NCBI GenBank assembly: GCA_009930445.1
Contig: RZYD01000102.1
Coordinates: 1-7,804, forward strand
Length of the DNA stretch: 7,804 nt
Source of the DNA: Bacteroidia bacterium
GTDB lineage: Bacteria > Bacteroidota > Bacteroidia > Bacteroidales > BM520
Direction: 5' to 3'
The translations under genes were made by a program, and so were the position numbers. The notes beneath the pieces were generated by a model. It was given only the letters and a program-made list of their open reading frames with translations. It was not told where the DNA came from and ran no database searches. The stretch's first letter is position 1. Every line of letters starts with the position of its first letter. Positions 1 to 5,260 of the stretch are shown here, piece after piece.

Positions 1-591
1 ATTATGCGCCAGTTCCATCAGGTAATAGGGCTTTATACGCAGCGGATTGACAATCACTTTGTCGTCGGCATAAAACTCCATAAAATTAACCCCGCCAAAG
101 GTTGCCGCATATTGATCCTGCTTGCCACCTGCCATAGCAAGGTCAACACGCTCGATATCATAGGCCAGCTTCGCCAGGTCGTATTCGCCAAAAGGCAATT
201 TCAGCCATTCGCCAAAAGCAGCCAACACCGATACAACCAGGGTTGAAGAGGTGCCAAGGCCAGAACCGGGAGGTGCATCTACCCAGGTAATCAGCTCAAA
301 AGATAATGGCTTTCGCGTATAATCCTTCACAATACGGTTGTAAATCCCTTTATGCAGGTCGAGATCCCCATTTACCGGCAACGCCATGACCGACGGTAAC
401 TCATAGTACTCATTCTTATCGAGCGATCGGAAAATAATCTTTCCATCCTCACGCGGAACGATGGAAGCGTAAGCGTACAAACTTATCGTGGTATTCAGAA
501 TTGTGCCGCCGTATAAATCAGAATAGGGTGACACGTCGGTGCCCCCACCGGCAAGGCCAATACGTAAAGGTGCTTTACTGCGTATTATCAT
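1..591 (-). CDS. hddA: GHMP-family sugar kinase, D-glycero-D-manno-heptose 7-phosphate kinase type (C-terminal part outside window)
   Basis: The minus-strand frame is open from an ATG at 589-591 to the window edge, giving the first 197 residues; the family is usually about 330-350 residues, so roughly 140 are missing. Visible motifs are the N-terminal KAPLRIGLAGGGTD (residues 6-19), the GHMP phosphate-binding loop PPGSGLGTSS (107-116), and the GGKQDQYAATFGG block (155-167) preceded by IER. This last block is characteristic of the HddA-like branch, which phosphorylates D-glycero-D-manno-heptose 7-phosphate at C1 on the way to GDP-heptose in the cytoplasm. The ATG is chosen because the family motif begins directly after it. 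The gene follows a GT4 gene on the same strand after 102 bases, which fits glycan or S-layer/LPS sugar synthesis. Related GHMP kinases acting on other sugars such as fucose cannot be excluded without the C-terminus. Confidence 0.85.
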   Translation of the reverse strand, partial: MIIRSKAPLRIGLAGGGTDVSPYSDLYGGTILNTTISLYAYASIVPREDGKIIFRSLDKNEYYELPSVMALPVNGDLDLHKGIYNRIVKDYTRKPLSFELITWVDAPPGSGLGTSSTLVVSVLAAFGEWLKLPFGEYDLAKLAYDIERVDLAMAGGKQDQYAATFGGVNFMEFYADDKVIVNPLRIKPYYLMELAHN

Positions 592-619
592 GCGTTATCC
601 GTTATGTCAGTTTATAAAG

Positions 620-627
620 CGAAGATA
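620..627 (-). promoter_or_regulatory. Possible -7 promoter element for the GHMP kinase gene
   Basis: On the minus strand this reads TATCTTCG, one mismatch from the Bacteroidota -7 consensus TAnnTTTG, and would place a start site about 20-25 bases before the ATG. No TTG -33 element is seen at the expected distance. A second candidate, TAATTTTG (perfect consensus, plus-strand 668-675), lies further upstream. Either could give the kinase its own promoter despite the upstream operon. Confidence 0.25.
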
Positions 628-693
628 CATCTACTTTTTTAATTATCCATCGTTCACTCAGCAATTGCAAAATTACCGCTGCAGAAAACCAAA

Positions 694-1833
694 TTACGCT
701 TCAGCCAGGGCTATCAGCTTATCAATAAATAAATCCCAGCTATATTTTTTCTTTTCCATCCGGATATGCCGGGTAAATGAATCCCGATCCGGATGGGCGA
801 TAAAATCCGTTATTGCCCGGGCTACAGCATTGGCATTCACTTCCGTTACATAACCTGCCTTTCCGTCGGGAACCATATCCGGAAGAGCGCCAACATTGGT
901 TACTACCATGGGCTTATTGAAATGATAAGCGATTTGTGAAACCCCGCTTTGTGATGCGGTTTTATAGGGCTGTACAATCAAATCGGCCGCACAAAAATAC
1001 TGATTTACCTCGCTGCTGTCGACGTACCGATCAAAGAGATAAATATGGGGATTAAGATGCAAACGGTCAATCAACTCGATATATTTTTCACGGTCATCAT
1101 AAAACTCCCCCACAATCATAAGCTTAACATCAGGGTGCGATTGCACCACCGCATGCAGTGCATGTAACAAAATATCCAGTCCTTTGTACGCACGAATAAA
1201 ACCAAAAAACAATAAGTTAACCCCCGATGAATCGATCCCCAACTGTGTACAGGCCTGGTCACGTGGAATGGTACTTCCAAAATTATCGTATAACGGATGG
1301 GGCGTAAACAAGGCATGTTCCTGCCTGCCAAAAGAATTCAATTCCGACAGAACTGTGGCTGACAGCGTAACAAAGCGGTTTACCGGCCGCAGAAAATACC
1401 GGATAAAAAGTTTATCCAGAATTGTGGACTCATGGGGAATGATATTATCCACAAGAGCAATAATCCGGATTCGTTTATTTCTTTTTACAATCCGGGCGAT
1501 CGTACCCAGGCAAGGGCCAAAAAAAGGCATCCAGTAGCGGAGAATAACATAATCGGGATTTTCCCGCCGTATTTCCCTTCCAACACGTATCCAGTTCAAT
1601 GGCCACACGGAATTCACCCTATTCTTTATAAGCAGGGCTTGAGGAGGAGGCTCCTCAGTATACTGTGTTTTCCCGGGGAAAAGAAATCCCGGATATTGCA
1701 GGGTATAATTATAAAGAATACTGATATATCCCCGCTCGCTGAAAGCACGGCTCATTCGTTCGTTAAACGTGGCAATGCCGCCCCGTAAAGGATAAGCCGA
1801 CCCGACAATGATTACTTTTTTCGCTTTATTCAT
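694..1833 (-). CDS. Glycosyltransferase family 4 (GT-B fold)
   Basis: A 379-residue protein of normal GT4 length, probably using a nucleotide sugar to extend a glycan on the cytoplasmic side of the inner membrane. The N-terminal half has the glycine-rich acceptor-side start GSAYPLRGGIATF (11-23), RYWMPFFGP (99-107) and DNIIPHE (129-135). The C-terminal half has LLFFGFIRAYKGLD (207-220), containing the Arg/Lys pair expected to contact donor phosphates, and the donor-site region QPYKTASQSGVSQIAYHFNK (288-307) followed by PMVVTNVGALPDMV. The usual E-x7-E pair is not present there. No signal peptide or membrane helix is apparent. The ATG overlaps the stop of the upstream GT2 gene by 8 bases, implying coupled translation. 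The sugar specificity cannot be read from the sequence. Confidence 0.9.
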   Translation of the reverse strand: MNKAKKVIIVGSAYPLRGGIATFNERMSRAFSERGYISILYNYTLQYPGFLFPGKTQYTEEPPPQALLIKNRVNSVWPLNWIRVGREIRRENPDYVILRYWMPFFGPCLGTIARIVKRNKRIRIIALVDNIIPHESTILDKLFIRYFLRPVNRFVTLSATVLSELNSFGRQEHALFTPHPLYDNFGSTIPRDQACTQLGIDSSGVNLLFFGFIRAYKGLDILLHALHAVVQSHPDVKLMIVGEFYDDREKYIELIDRLHLNPHIYLFDRYVDSSEVNQYFCAADLIVQPYKTASQSGVSQIAYHFNKPMVVTNVGALPDMVPDGKAGYVTEVNANAVARAITDFIAHPDRDSFTRHIRMEKKKYSWDLFIDKLIALAEA

Positions 1834-2788
1834 CCCATCCTTTTCGTTCGGAAATCAGGTAACGGTTTCGGTCGGAGGCATTACGGGTAATCAACTCGCC
1901 TAGAAATCCGGCCATAAACAGCTGGGTTCCCAGAACCATACACAACAGGCCAAAGAAAAACAACGGGCGATCGGTCATATTATATTGGTGCAAGGCAAAC
2001 TTGGCAATGGCCAGCCACAAAAAAATCAAAAAGCCCAAAATAAAAAGCAACGATCCACCAAAGCCGAAAAGATGCATGGGTCGTTTACCAAAACGGTGCA
2101 TAAACGTAAGTGACAAGAGGTCGAGCAGCCCTTTAATGCCCCTGGATAAGCTTTCATACTTGGGCTCACCAAATTCACGCTTCCGGTGTTGGACCACCTT
2201 CTCGCCAATGGCTTTGTATCCTGCTTTTTTTACGATCAACGGAAGGTAACGATGCATCTCCCCATATACCTCAATACTTTTCACCACTTCGTTGCGGTAG
2301 GCTTTTAATCCACAATTGAAATCATGCAGTTTAATGCCAGAAACCTTCCGGGTGATGCCATTGTAAAATTTGGATGGAAACCGTTTATGAAATTTGTCAA
2401 AACGTTTTTTTTTCCATCCGCTTACCATAGCAAAGCCCTCTTCGGTGATCAGCCTATAAAGTGCCGGAATCTCTTCCGGGCTGTCCTGCAAATCAGCATC
2501 CATGGTAATCACAACCGCGCCCTGTGCCGCCTTGAACCCCTCATTCAGGGCAGCCGCTTTACCATAATTCCGCTGAAACCGGATGGCTTTAACGCCGGCA
2601 TACTCCACGATTAAGTTTTCAAGGGTGCGCCAACTGGCATCGGTGGAGCCATCGTCGATAAAAATCACTTCATAAGTATACGCCAATGGCTGGAGAACAG
2701 AATAAATCCACGACACCAGTTTTGGCAACGATTCTTCCTCATTATAGAGAGGAATAACAAGGCTCAGTTGCAGGTTTTCATGCTTCAT
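1826..2788 (-). CDS. Glycosyltransferase family 2, DPM1/GtrB/ArnC-like, with C-terminal membrane helices
   Basis: A 320-residue inner-membrane enzyme that probably moves a sugar from a nucleotide donor to polyprenyl phosphate. The GT-A domain starts SLVIPLYNEEESLPKLV (9-25), followed by FIDDGSTD (43-50), RNYGKAAALNEGFKAA (73-88), the metal-binding DADLQD (97-102), DFNCGLKAYR (156-165) and QHRKREFGEPKY (200-211), the last typical of the polyprenyl-phosphate glycosyltransferase group. Two hydrophobic segments near 239-265 and 275-298 anchor it to the membrane, as in GtrB/ArnC-like proteins. Its start overlaps the DUF4199 gene by 11 bases and its stop overlaps the GT4 gene by 8, so all three are one operon. 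The transferred sugar is unknown; the downstream heptose-kinase-type gene is only a hint. Confidence 0.92.
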   Translation of the reverse strand: MKHENLQLSLVIPLYNEEESLPKLVSWIYSVLQPLAYTYEVIFIDDGSTDASWRTLENLIVEYAGVKAIRFQRNYGKAAALNEGFKAAQGAVVITMDADLQDSPEEIPALYRLITEEGFAMVSGWKKKRFDKFHKRFPSKFYNGITRKVSGIKLHDFNCGLKAYRNEVVKSIEVYGEMHRYLPLIVKKAGYKAIGEKVVQHRKREFGEPKYESLSRGIKGLLDLLSLTFMHRFGKRPMHLFGFGGSLLFILGFLIFLWLAIAKFALHQYNMTDRPLFFFGLLCMVLGTQLFMAGFLGELITRNASDRNRYLISERKGWDE

Positions 2789-3326
2789 TTACGGGGAAGG
2801 TTTTATCTTTTTTAATAAACAAGGCTACAAGAGCCGATAAGATGGCAGCCGACACGGGAATAGAGATCAAAAGCTGGCGAATATGCTTTTCGGCAGTAAT
2901 ATTTTTCATTAAACGCTCTTCGATCATTTCCAGCTGAGCCCCGGAAAATTTCGAAGCAAAACTATCCAGCACCTCGTTGGTATACTGCGTCAGCAATCCG
3001 GGTTCAAAAATATAGTAAAAAAAATACGAAAAAAGGCCTTGTAAGATCCCGGAGAGCAACAACATCAGGAATCCAAGAAGAAAAAGAGGTAAAAAACTTG
3101 TCTTTCCGTCGCAATCCATATCCCTGTACTTCACCATCCCCATCCGCACAATAAAAATGATTATTACATAGAGAATAAGCGAATGCAAAAGATTTACGGG
3201 CGACATTAAAGGATTAATACCCAACACATAAAATAAAATTACTACAGCAATCTGAAGAACGGCAATCAGGAGTCCGAATTTTACGATGTAACTGCCAATA
3301 CCCGGTTTTGTTTTGAATGTTTCCAT
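2778..3326 (-). CDS. DUF4199 family membrane protein
   Basis: A 182-residue integral membrane protein with about four hydrophobic segments (near residues 14-36, 46-62, 78-106 and 150-171) and a more polar, charged stretch around 112-148. Length, topology and a position directly before a DPM1-like GT2 gene match DUF4199, a family of unknown function found almost only in Bacteroidota; the assignment is from memory of the family pattern, not a search. It is the first gene of the operon, overlapping the GT2 gene by 11 bases. The conserved pairing suggests a role with the membrane transferase, such as partner or lipid-carrier handling, but that is inference. The ATG is preceded by an A-rich leader with no Shine-Dalgarno site. 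Confidence 0.75.
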   Translation of the reverse strand: METFKTKPGIGSYIVKFGLLIAVLQIAVVILFYVLGINPLMSPVNLLHSLILYVIIIFIVRMGMVKYRDMDCDGKTSFLPLFLLGFLMLLLSGILQGLFSYFFYYIFEPGLLTQYTNEVLDSFASKFSGAQLEMIEERLMKNITAEKHIRQLLISIPVSAAILSALVALFIKKDKTFPVNEA

Positions 3327-3354
3327 TGTTTTAGAATTATTGTTGATTGTTTTA

Positions 3355-3362
3355 CAAATTTA
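3355..3362 (-). promoter_or_regulatory. Likely -7 promoter element of the DUF4199-GT2-GT4 operon
   Basis: The minus strand reads TAAATTTG, a full match to the Bacteroidota -7 consensus TAnnTTTG. It would start transcription about 25 bases before the DUF4199 ATG. No clear TTG is found about 19 bases further upstream, so the -33 element is weak or absent. Confidence 0.45.
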
Positions 3363-3421
3363 ATAAATACCCAATAGAACCAGAAAAAGAATGTTTTTTT
3401 ATCCGTGTTCAGGAATTTTTG

Positions 3422-3429
3422 TATTTTTG
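3422..3429 (+). promoter_or_regulatory. Likely -7 promoter element of the SRP RNA gene
   Basis: TATTTTTG matches TAnnTTTG and ends five bases before the first paired base of the SRP RNA, the expected distance to a start site. A clear -33 TTG is not seen; the upstream stretch is only T-rich. It is divergent from the operon promoter at 3355-3362, leaving about 60 bases between the two elements. Confidence 0.5.
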
Positions 3430-3433
3430 CAAT

Positions 3434-3531
3434 CGGGTAAGTCTTATACGACCAGCTCCTGTTGAACTCCCCCAGGTCCGGAAGGAAGCAAGGGTAGACG
3501 GTTGTAGCGGTGCGATATAAGTAGCTTACCC
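3434..3531 (+). ncRNA. ffs: Signal recognition particle RNA, small bacterial type (4.5S-like)
   Basis: The RNA binds Ffh and targets nascent membrane and exported proteins to the translocon. The diagnostic apical domain is present: CAGGTCCGGAAGGAAGCA, in which TCC (3477-3479) and GGA (3484-3486) close a GGAA tetraloop (3480-3483), followed by the asymmetric internal loop region. The ends pair as GGGTAAG (3435-3441) with CTTACCC (3525-3531), and CTTATA (3443-3448) with TATAAG (3516-3521), making the expected long hairpin of about 98 nt without an Alu domain. A T-run follows at once. The ends are estimates from pairing. Confidence 0.95.
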
Positions 3532-3537
3532 TTTTTT
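3525..3537 (+). terminator. Terminal SRP RNA helix strand plus T-run, probable intrinsic terminator
   Basis: The closing helix of the SRP RNA ends in CTTACCC followed directly by six T residues (3532-3537), so the RNA's own hairpin can act as terminator. The next gene starts only 19 bases after the T-run, leaving little room for a separate promoter, so some read-through is likely. Confidence 0.5.
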
Positions 3538-3555
3538 AATGAAAAATTTGACGCC

Positions 3556-4164
3556 ATGATCATTCGAATTTACAGAGAAAATCCAAACCCCCGCTCCATA
3601 CGCCAGGTGGTGGATTGTCTTCGTGATGGAGGTGTTATCATTTACCCTACCGATACCGTGTATGGAATAGGATGTGATATATTTAATCCTAAAGCAGTAG
3701 AAAGAGTAAAACAGATAAAAGGACTGAAAGGGGATAAAGTGAACCTCTCGTTTATCTGCCACGACCTGAGTCAGTTATCAGACTACGCAAAGCCTATACC
3801 CAATAGTATTTTTAAACTGATGCGCTCGGTACTTCCGGGGCCATACACCTTCATTCTGGAAGCCAGTAACAATGTGCCAAAAATATTTAAAAACAAGAAA
3901 AAAACTGTAGGTATCCGTATTCCAGATTGTGATATTATCCGCAAGATTGTGGAAGAACTCGGGAACCCCATTATGTCAACCTCAGTACACGATGAAGACG
4001 AAATTATTGAGTACACCACCGACCCCGAACTCATCCATGAAAAATATAATCAGGTAGTGGATCTGGTGATTGATGCGGGCTATGGCGACAATACCGCCTC
4101 TACCATATTGGATTGCACCCGGGGAGAAGTAGAAGTAATTCGTCAGGGAAAAGGTGAAATTTAG
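3556..4164 (+). CDS. Sua5/YciO/YrdC family protein, YciO-type (L-threonylcarbamoyladenylate synthase family)
   Basis: A 202-residue cytoplasmic single-domain protein. The family makes threonylcarbamoyl-AMP from threonine, bicarbonate and ATP for the t6A37 tRNA modification; YciO-type members are a side branch whose own role is less certain. Motifs include GGVIIYPTDTVYGIGCD (25-41), LSFICHDLSQLS (64-75), LPGPYTFILEAS (93-104), VGIRIPD (118-124), PIMSTSV (138-144), DAGYG (173-177) and a C-terminal IRQGKG (195-200). The whole pattern, including the order RDLS/HDLS and PGPYTFIL/PGNYTFIL, resembles E. coli YciO more than TsaC, and no Sua5 C-terminal domain is present. The KxR motif of TsaC reads KGL here (55-57). 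The upstream ATG at 3539 leads to a stop after six codons, so 3556 is the first usable start. No Shine-Dalgarno site is seen. Confidence 0.88.
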   Translation: MIIRIYRENPNPRSIRQVVDCLRDGGVIIYPTDTVYGIGCDIFNPKAVERVKQIKGLKGDKVNLSFICHDLSQLSDYAKPIPNSIFKLMRSVLPGPYTFILEASNNVPKIFKNKKKTVGIRIPDCDIIRKIVEELGNPIMSTSVHDEDEIIEYTTDPELIHEKYNQVVDLVIDAGYGDNTASTILDCTRGEVEVIRQGKGEI

Positions 4165-4255
4165 AAACGACCCCATGCGGAAAAGTTTTTGAATTTATAA
4201 TTTACTACAAATCAATACACTATTAAAAAAATCATATTTTTCACCCGATAAAGCC

Positions 4256-4285
4256 TTGGTATTTCAAATAATACGTGTACCTTTG
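4256..4285 (+). promoter_or_regulatory. Promoter of the tRNA-Lys gene
   Basis: A TTG at 4256-4258 and TACCTTTG at 4278-4285 are separated by 19 bases, matching the Bacteroidota sigma-ABfr consensus (TTG, then TAnnTTTG) in both sequence and spacing. Predicted transcription starts a few bases later, about 15-20 bases before the mature tRNA. This is the best promoter match in the window. Confidence 0.75.
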
Positions 4286-4309
4286 CAGTCCCAAAAGGGA
4301 AATCAGGGC

Positions 4310-4382
4310 GATTGAGTAGCTCAGCAGGTAGAGCATATGCCTTTTAAGCATAGGGTCCCGGGTTCGAGCCCCGGCTCAATCA
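4310..4382 (+). tRNA. tRNA-Lys (anticodon UUU)
   Basis: A complete 73-nt cloverleaf. The acceptor stem is GATTGAG (4310-4316) with CTCAATC (4375-4381), then discriminator A. The D arm is GCTC/GAGC, the anticodon stem TATGC/GCATA with loop CTTTTAA giving anticodon TTT, and the T arm CCGGG/CCCGG with loop TTCGAGC. The 3' CCA is not encoded and must be added after transcription. Anticodon UUU makes this tRNA a t6A37 substrate of the kind served by the neighbouring enzyme family, although the neighbourhood may be chance. It has its own promoter and terminator, so it is a single-gene unit. Confidence 0.97.
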
Positions 4383-4385
4383 CAG

Positions 4386-4420
4386 AAAACCACCGGAATT
4401 TCGGTGGTTTTTTTATTTTT
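4386..4420 (+). terminator. Strong intrinsic terminator after tRNA-Lys, possibly bidirectional
   Basis: A 9-bp perfect stem, AAACCACCG (4387-4395) with CGGTGGTTT (4402-4410), has a 6-base loop and is followed by a T-rich run to 4420 on the plus strand. On the minus strand the same stem is followed by a four-T run, so it may also stop transcription from the convergent gene ending at 4520. Confidence 0.85.
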
Positions 4421-4519
4421 CTCGCACCCCACATATTGATCGTTCGCTAAAGAAATGTAAGGCACATTTTACCGGTACAGAAAGTATGCGATAACCGTAA
4501 AAAATACCCACACCCTTCC
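4421..4519. other. Intergenic stretch between convergent units, nothing recognised
   Basis: About 100 bases between the tRNA terminator and the stop of the small exported protein. No hairpin with a T-run is seen in the minus direction apart from the shared terminator at 4386-4420. A short minus-strand frame overlapping this stretch and the end of the small gene lacks family features and is treated as a shadow. Confidence 0.5.
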
Positions 4520-5125
4520 CTACAACACTTCCGACACCACAAACTCCACACTGGTGCTATAAGGGCCTTTTTTGAGGTTCTGATCAAATATCGACTGGCT
4601 CTGCATATTTCCATCGCCCGTACCCATCTGCCAGTACAACACAAAACTGTTCGCCGACTCATCGCCGGCATTGGATTTATTTCCCGACTGGCCGATTAAC
4701 AAAACTTCGCTCATTTCTAATGCTTTAGCATGTGTTTTCGCATAATTCTTGATCTTATTATAACCTGTCCATTCCACGGTAACCCCCACATTATCCAATG
4801 GCATCGTGGTTACCCCATCGGAATGAAGAAAGGGCTCCGCCGCTTTAAACGACAACTCCCAGTTGGTCGTAGCCGCAATGCTTCCCTCGGTAAAATATGG
4901 CCCCAAATGGCTCCCCATTCCCTGCTGATATTCCGCAAAAGTCGTAAACTCAAAATCAATGGAAGAAGTGTTTAAATTCAGCAACAGCGTACCATTCAAC
5001 GCTGTATTCAGCATCGTAATATCCGTATGGATCACTTGTGTGATACCATGCAATCCCCCGGCAATGAGTAATATTGATACCAGCAATTTGCGACATCCCA
5101 ACAAATAGGTAGTAGTTGTTTTCAT
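4520..5125 (-). CDS. Small exported protein of unknown function, beta-rich
   Basis: A 201-residue protein not recognised as any family. Residues 1-30 look like a Sec signal peptide: basic residues at 12-13, then a hydrophobic core LLVSILLIAGG (14-24), with likely cleavage near 28-31. A Cys at 11 precedes the hydrophobic core, so it is not a lipobox. The mature part is polar with many alternating beta-type segments, with NWELSFKA (88-95), VTVEWTGY (115-122), FVLYWQMG (161-168) and a final strand ending VEFVVSEVL. No cysteine occurs in the mature part, no membrane helix, and no T9SS tail. It lies 135 bases after the stop of the large secreted protein on the same strand, with that gene's terminator between them. 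It may be a periplasmic or surface subunit-like protein; that is a guess from composition. Confidence 0.75.
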   Translation of the reverse strand: MKTTTTYLLGCRKLLVSILLIAGGLHGITQVIHTDITMLNTALNGTLLLNLNTSSIDFEFTTFAEYQQGMGSHLGPYFTEGSIAATTNWELSFKAAEPFLHSDGVTTMPLDNVGVTVEWTGYNKIKNYAKTHAKALEMSEVLLIGQSGNKSNAGDESANSFVLYWQMGTGDGNMQSQSIFDQNLKKGPYSTSVEFVVSEVL

Positions 5126-5186
5126 CCTGTTTTTATTTTTTCACACGTACATTAGCCCAAAAATGGCTCATTCCCATTGATCCGGA

Positions 5187-5194
5187 TAAAGATA
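5187..5194 (-). promoter_or_regulatory. Weak candidate -7 element for the small exported protein
   Basis: The minus strand reads TATCTTTA, one mismatch from TAnnTTTG, about 60 bases before the ATG at 5125. No -33 TTG is found; the expected place lies in the terminator T-run. Transcription may instead depend on read-through from the large upstream gene. Confidence 0.2.
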
Positions 5195-5208
5195 AGGCAT
5201 TTTAAGGC

Positions 5209-5241
5209 AAAAAAAAAGCGGAGCCGCACGCGACTCCGCTT
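5209..5241 (-). terminator. Intrinsic terminator of the large secreted protein gene
   Basis: An 8-bp perfect stem AAGCGGAG (5216-5223) with CTCCGCTT (5234-5241) can extend through an inner CGC/GCG after one mismatch. On the minus strand it is followed by nine T residues (plus-strand A-run 5209-5217). It begins 19 bases after the stop codon at 5261-5263. It should strongly separate this gene from the small gene beyond. Confidence 0.85.
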
Positions 5242-5260
5242 AACTTATTCAGAAAAGCTG

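Noticed and set aside
4..246. Short plus-strand frame at the left edge
   Set aside because: It is antisense to the GHMP kinase, whose minus-strand translation carries clear family motifs through the whole stretch.
4310..4420. tRNA-Lys as an integration site of a mobile element
   Set aside because: No duplicated tRNA 3' end and no integrase gene are seen in the window; the tRNA is followed directly by its own terminator.
4447..4671. Minus-strand 74-codon frame overlapping the end of the small exported protein
   Set aside because: It overlaps the better supported gene in another frame and has no signal, motif or usable leader of its own.
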